Below, piece after piece: positions 7,581-15,333 of a stretch of DNA of 64,000 bases; the stretch's first letter is position 1; every line of letters begins with the position of its first letter. The notes below the pieces were generated by a model, which worked only from the letters and a program-made list of their open reading frames with translations, ran no database searches and was not told the origin of the DNA. The translations under genes were made by a program, and so were the position numbers. Origin of the DNA: Streptomyces diacarni (GTDB taxonomy: Bacteria; Actinomycetota; Actinomycetes; Streptomycetales; Streptomycetaceae); assembly GCF_003323715.1 (NCBI RefSeq), contig NZ_QOIN01000053.1, positions 61,554-125,553 on the forward strand, in the 5' to 3' direction.

Positions 7581-9596
7581 GTGCACGTGGGGTCGGACGG
7601 CACGGAAGTGACGGCAGCGGCCATTGCCCGGCTCGCCGGTGTGGGCAGGGCGGCCGTCAGCAACTGGCGACGCCGCTACGCCGACTTCCCCCGGCCCGTC
7701 GGCGGCACCGAGGCGAGCCCCGCCTTCTCCCTCGCCGAGGTCGAGCGGTGGCTGCGGGCCCAGGGCAAACTCGCCGAGGCGCCGCCGCGCGAGCGGGTGC
7801 GCCGTCGGCTGGAGGCCGACCCCGACGGGTACGGTCCCGCGCTCGTCCGCGCGGGCGAACACCTGGCCGGCCTCGGAGCGCCCGCGAAACCGGCCGCCCC
7901 GGGGCCGCTACCCGAGTCGGCCCCTGGCGGGACCGGCGCACCGGATGCGACGGGAGTGCCGGGCGGCGTGGTGGGTGGTGACGGGGTCGGGGACGAGCTC
8001 GGTCACGAACTCGACGCGATGGCACGGGAGTCGGGCGCCGAGGCCGCGTTCGAGCAGCTGCTCGCCGACTACCTCGACACCAACCCCCGCCAGTACGTGC
8101 TCACCCCGCCCGCCACCGCCGCCCTCATGGCGCGGCTCGCCGGGCCGGGGGACGCGGTACTCGACCCCGCCTGCGGTGCGGGCGCGCTGCTGGCCGCCGC
8201 CGGCGCTGCCGGTCCTGACACGCCGGCGGCCCTGTACGGACAGGACACCGACCCGCTCCTCGCCCGGCTCGCCGCGCTCCGCCTCACGCTGCGCGCCGCC
8301 GCAGCGGCCGCCGGGGCGGGGCAACCCGCGCCCGAGCCCGCCGCCGTCGACGTGCCCGCCGCCGTCGACGTGCCCGCCGCCGTCGACGTGCGCGCCCAGG
8401 ACGCGCTGCGCACCGAGCCGGCGCCCGACGCGCCGTCGGTGGCGACCGTCCTTTGCCATCCGCCCTTCAACGAGCGGAACTGGGGCCACGACGACCTGGC
8501 GTACGACCCGCGGTGGACGTACGGCCTGCCCGCGCGCACCGAGTCCGAACTGGCCTGGATGCAGCACGCGCTGGCCCGGCTCAGGCCCGGCGGCACCGCC
8601 GTGCTCCTGCTCCCGCCCGCCGTCGCCGCACGCCGCACCGGCCGCCGGGTGCGCGCCGCACTGCTGCGCAAGGGAGCGCTCCGCGCGGTCCTCGCGCTCC
8701 CTCCGGGTGCCGCGGCTCCGCACAGCCTGCCCCTGCACCTGTGGATACTCCGCAAACCGGACGGCACCTCCGCCGACGCCCGGCTGCTGCTCATGGACGC
8801 GGCGGGCGGCCGCGCCGAGGGCGAGGAGCCGCCGCCCTGGCACGAGACGGCCGCCGCCGTGCTGGCCGCGTGGCGCGCCCACGACGCGGACGGCGCCGCC
8901 CCCGAGCAGCCCGGCGTGTGCGCGACGCTGCCCGTCATCGACCTGCTGGACGACGAGGTCGACCTCACCCCCGCCCGCCACCTGCCGCCGGGGAACGCCG
9001 GGACGGACGCCGCCTCCCTCGCGTCCGTACGGGGCGAGTTGGAACGCACCCTGCGCCGTACGCTCGACCTCGCCGGCGAGGAAGGGGCGGGTTCCGGCGC
9101 CGCGGAAGCGCCCGGACCCGAGGGGGCCGCGCTTCCGGAGGTCACTGTCGGCGAACTGGCCCGCAGCGGAGCGCTGGAGGTGCACCTGGCCTCCGCCGAA
9201 CCGGTCACCACGGCGCCCGGCGACATCGTCCTCCCCGTCCAGGGGAGGGGCGCCGCCCACGTGGTGGCCGAGAGCGAGTCCGGGGCCCGGCTGGCCAAGC
9301 CGCTGTGCCTGCTGCGCGTGGACCCGGCCGCACTGGACGCCTGGTTCGTGGCAGGCTTCCTGCGCTCGACCGCCAACACCCGCCAGGCCAGCAGCTACGC
9401 CTCCAGCGCCTCCCGGATCGACGTCCGCAGGCTCCGGCTGCCGAGGCTGCCGCTGGAGCGGCAGCGCGCGTACGGTGCGCGCTTCCGCCGCCTCGCCGAG
9501 TTCGAGACCGCGTTGCGGCGCGTGTCGGAGCTGGGCGAGGAGTTCGTGCAGGGCATGTTCGACGGGCTCGCCGACAGCACGGTGCCCTTCCCCTGA
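7581..9596 (+). CDS. HTH / N-6 DNA methylase-like protein with altered catalytic motif
   Basis: 671 residues. Residues 10-60 form a helix-turn-helix (AAAIARLAGVGRAAVSNWRRR) of the kind that precedes HsdM-like proteins in Streptomyces. From about residue 165 an N6-adenine methylase fold begins: QYVLTPPATAALMARL, SAM motif I LDPACGAGALL, and LYGQDTDPLLARLAALRL. The catalytic motif IV, normally (N/D)PP(F/Y), reads CHPPFNERNWGHDDLAYDPRW near residue 293, so the key Asn/Asp is His. A C-terminal region near residues 510-650 resembles type I specificity or TRD-like sequence (AKPLCLLRV, SASRIDVRRLRLPRLPLERQ). No restriction or specificity subunit is adjacent. It may be a DNA-binding regulator derived from a methylase. 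GTG 7581 has a GGAAGGGG ribosome site. Confidence 0.72.
   Translation: MHVGSDGTEVTAAAIARLAGVGRAAVSNWRRRYADFPRPVGGTEASPAFSLAEVERWLRAQGKLAEAPPRERVRRRLEADPDGYGPALVRAGEHLAGLGAPAKPAAPGPLPESAPGGTGAPDATGVPGGVVGGDGVGDELGHELDAMARESGAEAAFEQLLADYLDTNPRQYVLTPPATAALMARLAGPGDAVLDPACGAGALLAAAGAAGPDTPAALYGQDTDPLLARLAALRLTLRAAAAAAGAGQPAPEPAAVDVPAAVDVPAAVDVRAQDALRTEPAPDAPSVATVLCHPPFNERNWGHDDLAYDPRWTYGLPARTESELAWMQHALARLRPGGTAVLLLPPAVAARRTGRRVRAALLRKGALRAVLALPPGAAAPHSLPLHLWILRKPDGTSADARLLLMDAAGGRAEGEEPPPWHETAAAVLAAWRAHDADGAAPEQPGVCATLPVIDLLDDEVDLTPARHLPPGNAGTDAASLASVRGELERTLRRTLDLAGEEGAGSGAAEAPGPEGAALPEVTVGELARSGALEVHLASAEPVTTAPGDIVLPVQGRGAAHVVAESESGARLAKPLCLLRVDPAALDAWFVAGFLRSTANTRQASSYASSASRIDVRRLRLPRLPLERQRAYGARFRRLAEFETALRRVSELGEEFVQGMFDGLADSTVPFP
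8337..8390 (+). repeat. Three exact 18-bp tandem repeats inside the methylase-like gene
   Basis: CCCGCCGCCGTCGACGTG is repeated exactly three times in frame and encodes a PAAVDV hexapeptide unit. It lies between motif I and motif IV, probably in a surface loop. Perfect identity suggests recent slippage expansion. Confidence 0.85.
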
Positions 9597-9653
9597 CCCC
9601 GCTACCCGCCCACCACGCGCCGCGCCGTGACCATGCGGCGCCGACTGCGCGCC

Positions 9654-9700
9654 GCAACCCCGCCCCGGCGACTTCGGGGTGCAACCCCGCCCCGGCGACT
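9654..9700. repeat. Two 20-bp direct repeats downstream of the methylase-like gene
   Basis: GCAACCCCGCCCCGGCGACT occurs at 9654-9673 and 9681-9700 with a 27-base period, and a partial third copy follows (GGTTGCAAC). It lies in the 223-bp gap before the next gene. The function is unknown. Confidence 0.65.
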
Positions 9701-9819
9701 GCTGGTTGCAACGATTCCGCTTCGCGTGGCCTGTTTCTCGTCCGTCGCGTACCGGGCTGTCCGTCCCGCTGTATACGCTCACCTCCTGCCTTATCCGTTC
9801 CTGTCCCCCGGGAGGAAAG

Positions 9820-10463
9820 ATGTACGGCCCGGCCGCGCCGACGGCGACCCGCACCCTCCTGCTGCGGATCGTCTTCGCGTCGTTCCCCCTGTGGTCGGTG
9901 GGCCTGCTGACGTGGGTGCCGTCGCTGCGGTTCGCGCTGCTGCGCCGCCGCCCGCGCGACTGGGCGGTGTTCGCGCTGGCGTGCGCGCTGACCGCCGTCT
10001 ATGTCCTGCTGCTCGTCTTCGTGCCGGCGAGCGAGCCGGGGCAGGAGGGCAACGCGCAGTTCTTCGCCGGGCTCTACATCGTGCTGCTCGTCTGCGGGGC
10101 CGTCGTGCACGCCGTACTGGCGGATCGCTTCCCGCGGACGCCACGCGGGGCGGGAGCCCCGCCTCCGCCGTTTCCCGGCACCCCCTCGTCCCCGTACGGC
10201 ACCCCCTCGTCCCCGTACGGCGCGTCGGCGCCCTACGCGCCGACGGCGGCGGCCGACCCGGCCCCGTTCCCCCCGCCGCCCCCCTTCGCCCGGTTCACCC
10301 CGCTCCTCCCGTGGCGCCCGCTCCGGCCGCCTCCCCGCGGATGCGGCAGGTCGCCTCCGAGCTCGACGAACTCGGCGCGCTGCTGCGCGGCGACCAGCAG
10401 GCACCGGGGGAGCGGCCGGGCGACGACCCCCGGCGGCAGCCGGGGCCGTGGGGCCGGGCGTGA
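9820..10463 (+). CDS. Small membrane protein with Pro-rich tail, reading frame disrupted
   Basis: ATG 9820 has an ideal GGGAGGAAAG ribosome site. The first reading frame gives two or three membrane segments (VGLLTWVPSLRFALL, WAVFALACALTAVYVLLLVF, FFAGLYIVLLVCGAVVHAVL) and a Pro/Tyr-rich region. Around 10262-10291, a C-rich stretch with two C6 runs, the sensible frame changes by one base. The continuation SPRMRQVASELDELGALLRG then ends at TGA 10461-10463, overlapping the kinase start as GTGA. Unshifted, the frame would run 250 bases into the kinase gene. One missing C would restore a protein of about 214 residues. Either a sequencing error or a genuine frameshift explains this. The function is unknown; tight coupling suggests a partner of the kinase. 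Confidence 0.6.
10177..10218 (+). repeat. 21-bp exact tandem duplication in the Pro-rich linker
   Basis: The unit at 10177-10197 is repeated exactly at 10198-10218 and encodes GTPSSPY twice, in the low-complexity linker of the frame-disrupted membrane protein. Confidence 0.8.
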
Positions 10464-11749
10464 GGCCGGGCCGGCTGATAGCGGGCCGGTACGAGCTGGC
10501 GGAGCCGCTCGGCAGGGGAGGCATGGGGCAGGTGTGGGGTGCCCTCGACGCCGGGCTGGGCGGCCGTCCCGTCGCCGTGAAACTGGCGCACTCCGAACGC
10601 ATGGCCTCCCTGGCGCACAGCGCCGACCCCGAGGAGTTGCGCCGCCGTTTCGCCCGCGAGTGCCGGGTGACGGCCCAGCTGGACCATCCCGGCCTGGTCA
10701 CCGTCTATGACGCGGGCCAGGACGGCGAGGAGCTGTATCTGGTGATGCAGCGCCTCGACGGCAGCGATCTGGCCGACCACCTCGCCGAGCACGAGCCCTA
10801 CCCGTGGCAGTGGGCCGTGGCGGTCGCCGCGCAGCTGTGCTCCGCGCTCGCCGCCGTGCACGCCGTGGGCGTCGTCCACCGCGATCTGAAGCCCGGCAAC
10901 GTCATGGTGCGGCCGGACGGACGGGTCGTCATCCTCGACCTGGGCATCGCCTCCGTCGGCGCCCCCGACGTCACCCGGCTGACCCGGACGGGCGCGCTGG
11001 TGGGCACGCCCGTCTACATGGCGCCCGAGCAAGCCACGGGCGGCAGCGCCGTCGGGCCGGCCGCCGATCTGTACGCGCTGGGCGTGGTGCTGTACGAACT
11101 CCTCGCGGGGCGCACCCCCTTCGAGGCGCCGGAGGCGGCCGGGCTGCTGTACAAGAAGCTGCACGAGGAGCCGCAGCCCCTCGACGTGGTGTGTCCGGGA
11201 GCCCCGGCGCCGCTGCCCGCGCTCGTGCGCCGGCTGCTGGACCGTGATCCGGCGCGGCGGCCCGCCGACGCGCATGAGGTGTACGCCGAACTCGCCCCGT
11301 TGCTGCCCGCCCCGGGTCTGCGCGCCCCCGGCCCGCCGCTGGACCCCACCCGCCCCTTCCTGGCGCCCGCGGCACCCTGGCCCCCGCGCCGTACCGCCGC
11401 GGGACCGTCCGGGCCCGACGGCGACCTGAACACGGTGCTCGACGAGGTCAGAAGACTGCTCGGCGCAGGGCGCTACGCCCAGGTGGCCGCGCTGCTCGGG
11501 CGGGCGCTGCCGATGGCGGTGGTCGCCTACGGCGAGGGCTCGCCCGTGGTGCGGACCCTGCGCAAGCAGTACGCCACCACTCTGGTGGACACCGGACAGT
11601 ACGGGCAGGCGCTGCCGGAGCTCGCCGTCCTCATCCGCGATCTGATCCGTGAACGCGGCATGGCCGACCCGGCGCTCGCCCAGCTTCTTCAGGACGAGTC
11701 GCTGTGCCGCCACCAGCTGGCCCAGCCGGCGCCACGCGCCGGGTACTGA
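10460..11749 (+). CDS. Soluble Hanks-type serine/threonine protein kinase
   Basis: 429 residues from GTG 10460. All kinase landmarks are present. The glycine loop is PLGRGGMGQVW, with the ATP-binding Lys in VAVKLAH. The catalytic loop is HRDLKPGNVMV, the metal-binding motif is DLG instead of DFG (ILDLGIAS), and GTPVYMAPEQ and a DLYALGVVLYELLAGRTPF segment follow. The kinase domain fills residues 8-280. A Pro-rich linker leads to an alpha-helical C-terminal region (about 320-425) that looks TPR-like (VLDEVRRLLGAGRYAQVAALL). There is no membrane segment or PASTA domain, so it is probably cytosolic. The start overlaps the stop of the preceding membrane protein gene, implying translational coupling. 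Confidence 0.93.
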   Translation: MRPGRLIAGRYELAEPLGRGGMGQVWGALDAGLGGRPVAVKLAHSERMASLAHSADPEELRRRFARECRVTAQLDHPGLVTVYDAGQDGEELYLVMQRLDGSDLADHLAEHEPYPWQWAVAVAAQLCSALAAVHAVGVVHRDLKPGNVMVRPDGRVVILDLGIASVGAPDVTRLTRTGALVGTPVYMAPEQATGGSAVGPAADLYALGVVLYELLAGRTPFEAPEAAGLLYKKLHEEPQPLDVVCPGAPAPLPALVRRLLDRDPARRPADAHEVYAELAPLLPAPGLRAPGPPLDPTRPFLAPAAPWPPRRTAAGPSGPDGDLNTVLDEVRRLLGAGRYAQVAALLGRALPMAVVAYGEGSPVVRTLRKQYATTLVDTGQYGQALPELAVLIRDLIRERGMADPALAQLLQDESLCRHQLAQPAPRAGY

Positions 11750-11800
11750 CCGCGTAGTTCGTACTGCGGGTGGCCGTGCGCGGCTGCCCGCGGCGCCGCG

Positions 11801-13066
11801 CTACTGCTCCTCCTCCCACTCCAGTTCGCGTTCCTCGTCCTTCTCCTTGCGGCGGGAGCGCTCGCGGTGCCGGAACTGGCGCAGTCCCCGCAGGAGGGGG
11901 TTCTTCTCGCGCTTCTCGCGGGACTGGCGGTCGAGCTCCTCCCACAGGCGTTCGGAACGCTTCTCGACGTCCAGCTCGTCGAGGATGCGGTCGGCCTCGG
12001 CGAGCAGCGCTCCGTGCAGCTGCCACTGGCGCGGGTGGGAGCGGACGGTGTCCAGGAGCTGGAAGGCGACGGTGTCGCGGCGGGTGCGGCTGGCTTCCAG
12101 GGAGCGCACGAGCTGCGCCTCGGCCTCCTCCGCGTTGGAGCTGACGGGCGTGGTGATCAGCTCGGCGAAGGCCTCGACCGCGCGGGCCATCTCGACGAAC
12201 AGCTCATGCATGCCCTCGGCGATGTCGTCGCGGAACAGCGGTTCGCTGGTGCGCTTCTTGGCCAGGTCGGTGACGGTGCGGCAGGTGGTGCGCAGCACGA
12301 CGGCGCAGATCTCCAGGGTGTCGAGTCCTGTGCGCATCACGACGCGGGAGAGCAGCCCCTCCCGTACGCGCGGGTTCAGCCGGAGGCTGTCTTCCGCGCG
12401 CCGCAGCTCGACGTCGACCTCGACGATGTCGTGGTCGAGCCGCCGCGCCTGGTGCAGCCGTTCGGCGGCCCGGCTGACGGGGGTGTGGCCGCGGACGTCG
12501 TCGCCGAGTCCGGACAGCAGGTTCCGCATGCGGCCTGCGAGGTCGAGCACGGCGTCTCCGGCCGGCTGCACCCACACGGGGGGCACGAACAGCACGTTGA
12601 AAGCCAGCCCGACGATGGCGCCGATCAGTGTCTCCAGCACCCGGTCCCAGGCCATCGAGGCGACCTGGCTCTGTGTCACGCCCAGGACGAGCATGGCGCT
12701 GATGGCCGTCTCGGGCACGAACTCGCCGGCCTTCACGAACCGGCCGACGATCAGCGCGGCGAGGATGACCAGGCCCAGGCTCCACCAGGTCAGCCCGACC
12801 AGAGCGCTGAAGCCGCTGGAGAGCAGCACGCCCGCCACCACGGCGTTGACGCGGCGGACGCCGGTACGCAACGTCGTGAAGAGGGTGACCTGGGTGACCA
12901 GCAACGCGGTGAGTGGCGCGGTCAGCGGCGCCGGCTCGCTGCTGAGCTGCAGGGCGACGACGTAGCTGATCACGGCGGCGATGGTGGAGCGGGCCGTCTG
13001 GGCGACCACGGGCTCGTGGTGCGGGCGCCGCACCAGTTTCAGCAGAGGGTCGGTGACTTCGCGCAC
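11801..13066 (-). CDS. FUSC / aromatic acid exporter-like membrane protein
   Basis: 421 residues from GTG 13066. The N-terminal half has about six membrane segments arranged in the ArAE/FUSC pattern (IAAVISYVVALQL, RRVNAVVAGVLLSSG, WWSLGLVILAALIVGRFVKAG, LETLIGAIVGLAFNVLFVPPVW). The C-terminal half is helical and cytoplasmic, ending in a very charged tail (RRKEKDEERELEWEEEQ). Family members include putative exporters of aromatic or fusaric-type acids, but the substrate here cannot be told. The gene is convergent with the kinase; only 51 bases separate them and no strong terminator is visible. Confidence 0.82.
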   Translation of the reverse strand: MREVTDPLLKLVRRPHHEPVVAQTARSTIAAVISYVVALQLSSEPAPLTAPLTALLVTQVTLFTTLRTGVRRVNAVVAGVLLSSGFSALVGLTWWSLGLVILAALIVGRFVKAGEFVPETAISAMLVLGVTQSQVASMAWDRVLETLIGAIVGLAFNVLFVPPVWVQPAGDAVLDLAGRMRNLLSGLGDDVRGHTPVSRAAERLHQARRLDHDIVEVDVELRRAEDSLRLNPRVREGLLSRVVMRTGLDTLEICAVVLRTTCRTVTDLAKKRTSEPLFRDDIAEGMHELFVEMARAVEAFAELITTPVSSNAEEAEAQLVRSLEASRTRRDTVAFQLLDTVRSHPRQWQLHGALLAEADRILDELDVEKRSERLWEELDRQSREKREKNPLLRGLRQFRHRERSRRKEKDEERELEWEEEQ

Positions 13067-13228
13067 CCCACGTCCCTGCCCGCTTTGCCCTCTGTTGCCA
13101 CAGACAGGGCGCCGTCGGGGTGACGCCCGCAGCGTCGCTCACCGGTGCGGCGGGCGCTCCCGGACCCGGGCTGACCCGTGCCGGGGCGCCGGCCGTGGTC
13201 GCCTCGCGAGGTGCCGTCGTCCCGCGGC

Positions 13229-13234
13229 TATGCT
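13229..13234 (+). promoter_or_regulatory. -10 box for leaderless HNH nuclease gene
   Basis: TATGCT ends six bases before GTG 13241, so transcription would start at or next to the start codon. No ribosome site precedes this GTG, which supports leaderless initiation. Confidence 0.5.
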
Positions 13235-13240
13235 CAGCCG

Positions 13241-14083
13241 GTGATCGCCGACGCCGCCCAGCCCCGCCCCGCCCGCCCCCGCATATCCGGGCCCCGCGCA
13301 AGCGTCCCCCGGGCACGTGGGCGCCGCGCGGGGGCCGCCCTCACCGTCGTGTTCGCGGCCGTCACGCTCGTCACCGGGTGCGACGGGGCGGGGATGCCGG
13401 ACGGACAGGACGCGAGCGCCTCACCGGGCGGTGGCGGGGGGACCGGCGGCCGGGCCGTCAGCCCGCTGAGCAACCCGGACGGCACCAGGCCGGGTCTGGC
13501 GCCCGTCACCTCCGACGCCGACCGGGCGAAGGCCCGCGGCCTCATAGCGGACTTGCGCACCAAGGGACGCGGGCCGAGGACCGGGTACGAGCGGGACGCG
13601 TTCGGCTACGCCTGGATGGACACCGCCGACGGTGTCCCCTTCGCCCGCAACGGCTGCGACACCCGCAACGACGTGCTGCGGCGCGACGGCGCGAAGGTGC
13701 GGCACCGCTCAGGTTCCGACTGCGTCGTGGAGTCGATGACGCTGGAGGACCCCTATACCGGACGGCGCGTCAACTGGACGAAGCGGCACGCCACGGACGT
13801 GCAGATCGACCACGTCATGCCGCTGTCCTACGACTGGCAGATGGGTGCCGCCCACTGGTCCGAGGACAAGCGCCGGCGCATCGCCAACGACCCGTTGAAC
13901 CTGCTGCCCGTGGACGGACCCGCGAACTCCGCCAAACGGGACTCGGGCCCCGCATCCTGGCTGCCGCCTTCCCGAACGATCCGCTGCGCCTACGCGGTCC
14001 GCTTCGCCCAGGTCGCGCACAAGTACGAGCTGGCCGTCACCTCTCCCGACAAGCGCACGATGCTCGCGCAGTGCGGCGGCTGA
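13241..14083 (+). CDS. Secreted lipoprotein-like HNH nuclease (DUF1524/GmrSD C-terminal type)
   Basis: 280 residues. A long Arg/Pro-rich start leads to a hydrophobic segment ending in VTLVTGCDG, a plausible lipobox or secretion signal. The C-terminal 190 residues match the DUF1524 HNH fold. They contain YERDAFGYAWMD, NGCDTRNDVLRRD, the catalytic VQIDHVMPLSYDW, and NDPLNLLPVDGPANSAKRDSG with the second Asn. Cysteines may form disulfides outside the cell. Such proteins are common exported Streptomyces proteins, and a nuclease role is inferred from the family. The start was placed at GTG 13241 because a TATGCT -10 box sits exactly upstream; an open frame extends to 13178. Confidence 0.83.
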   Translation: MIADAAQPRPARPRISGPRASVPRARGRRAGAALTVVFAAVTLVTGCDGAGMPDGQDASASPGGGGGTGGRAVSPLSNPDGTRPGLAPVTSDADRAKARGLIADLRTKGRGPRTGYERDAFGYAWMDTADGVPFARNGCDTRNDVLRRDGAKVRHRSGSDCVVESMTLEDPYTGRRVNWTKRHATDVQIDHVMPLSYDWQMGAAHWSEDKRRRIANDPLNLLPVDGPANSAKRDSGPASWLPPSRTIRCAYAVRFAQVAHKYELAVTSPDKRTMLAQCGG

Positions 14084-14091
14084 GGGAGCGC

Positions 14092-14274
14092 GCGAGGCGC
14101 GCGCAGCGCGGGGCCCTGCGGGCGCTCGCGGGGGCCGGACTCGTCCGGGCACGGCAGGGCGCGGGCGTCTTCGTCGCCGCGGGACGCGCGCGTACGGCGT
14201 CCGAAAAGGGGTGTCGGGACGGGTGTCCGAACGGTGCTGCGGCCCGCGCCAGGCGCCCGAACCGGTGCCCCTGA
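14092..14274 (+). pseudogene. Possible remnant of a GntR-type regulator
   Basis: Directly after the HNH gene, in a different frame, the translation reads GALRALAGAGLVRARQGAGVFVAAG. This closely fits the end of a GntR winged-helix DNA-binding domain (the pattern ...LxxEGLVxxRQGxGxFV). The helices normally found upstream are missing because the HNH gene occupies that DNA, and there is no effector domain before the stop at 14272-14274. It could be a decayed gene fragment or a chance translation of GC-rich DNA. Confidence 0.3.
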
Positions 14275-14389
14275 GCGGGGTGGCGACCCGAACCGGTGTG
14301 CCGGAACACGGGGTGGTGATCCGAACCGGTGAACGGGGCAGCGACTCAACTGCCCCCGAATCGTTGGTCGATTTGGTGTCGAACCGGTG
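14258..14389. repeat. Four copies of CGAACCGGTG in the 14.1-14.5 kb intergenic region
   Basis: Exact decamers lie at 14258-14267, 14289-14298, 14322-14331 and 14380-14389. The first three sit in a degenerate tandem array of about 32 bp. They fill most of the 390-bp gap (14084-14473) before the SurA-like gene; apart from the GntR-like remnant I see nothing else there. The same decamer occurs at 7542-7551 in front of the methylase-like gene. Confidence 0.7.
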
Positions 14390-14473
14390 GTCATGGAGCC
14401 GTTCGACTCCCTACCATCGATCATCGCCAGGTCGTGCGCCGGAGCCCGACCCTCGCCGCCGCCGGGAGGCCCC

Positions 14474-15142
14474 ATGGAAAGCCCACGCCGCAGGTCCGCG
14501 CTCACTCTCTCCGCCGTCGCGGCGCTCTTGGCCGCGACCCCGCTGCTCACGGCGTGCGGCAACGACGCGCATCCGGGTGCGGCGGCCCTGGTGAAGGGGG
14601 ACCGGATCAGCATGGGGCAGCTCCAGTCGCGGGTGGGCGCCGTGCGGGACGCGCAGCGCGCGGAACCGCAGGGCGAACAGATGATCAAGCAGAGCGGCAA
14701 GCTGACGCGTGCCACGCTCGACGGGATGATCCGCGAGCGCGTCGTCGCGCAGGCGGCGAAGGACGCGGGGGCCGGTGTCAGCCGCCGCGAGGTTCAGCAG
14801 GTCCGCGGGGAGCTGGAGAAGCAGGCCGGCGGCAAGAAGCGGCTGGAGGCGGTGTGGCTGCGCCAGCACCACCTCGCGCCCGACGACATCGACGACTTCA
14901 TCCGGATGCAGCTGCGCATCGAGAAGATCGCCGCCGCGAAGGGCATCGACCTGATGTCCCCGGAAGGGCCGCAGCGGATCAACGCGGAGCTGTCGCGTGC
15001 CGCGGACGACATGAAGATCAATGTGAACCCGCGCTACGGGGAGTGGAACACGCGCACCTCCTCGTTGGGCGGGGACGGCGGGGATGAGGCCCCGTGGCTG
15101 CGCGAGCTGTCCGGCGAGGCCGACCGCGCCCAGGGAGCGTGA
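14474..15142 (+). CDS. SurA N-terminal-domain lipoprotein (putative extracytoplasmic chaperone)
   Basis: 222 residues from ATG 14474, which has a GGGAGG ribosome site. The signal peptide (SALTLSAVAALLAATPLLTAC) ends in an LTAC lipobox with Cys28 as the lipidated residue. The mature part has VKGDRISMGQLQSRVGAV and TRATLDGMIRERVVAQAAKDAG, the helical SurA/PrsA N-terminal chaperone pattern. It ends with FIRMQLRIEKIAAAKGIDL and NVNPRYGEWN, with no peptidyl-prolyl isomerase domain. It probably aids folding of exported proteins. The longer open frame to 14387 has no ribosome site. Confidence 0.85.
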   Translation: MESPRRRSALTLSAVAALLAATPLLTACGNDAHPGAAALVKGDRISMGQLQSRVGAVRDAQRAEPQGEQMIKQSGKLTRATLDGMIRERVVAQAAKDAGAGVSRREVQQVRGELEKQAGGKKRLEAVWLRQHHLAPDDIDDFIRMQLRIEKIAAAKGIDLMSPEGPQRINAELSRAADDMKINVNPRYGEWNTRTSSLGGDGGDEAPWLRELSGEADRAQGA

Positions 15143-15321
15143 CGTCAAGCGCCTGTCGGCAGCGGGTGCCGGGTTGCCGGGTGACGGTGGCCTGCGGCCT
15201 GTGTCTGATGCCGGTGGCCCGGGGCTGTCGCTCCTCCCTCCGGGCCGCTGGGTCTCCGGGGCTCTGGTGCTCCGGGTCTCCGGGCCCTGGGTCTCCCGGG
15301 CCCGGCCGGGGCCGATCGGGT

Positions 15322-15327
15322 TAGGTT
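15322..15327 (+). promoter_or_regulatory. -10 box for leaderless mazG
   Basis: TAGGTT ends six bases before GTG 15334 and no ribosome site lies between, so the transcript probably begins at the start codon. Confidence 0.5.
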
Positions 15328-15333
15328 CGTGGG

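Noticed and set aside
7581..11749. A phage growth limitation (Pgl/BREX-like) defence system
   Set aside because: A methylase-like protein and a Ser/Thr kinase lie close together, recalling PglX and PglW, but there is no PglY or PglZ, the methylase motif is altered, and the kinase is a short soluble type.
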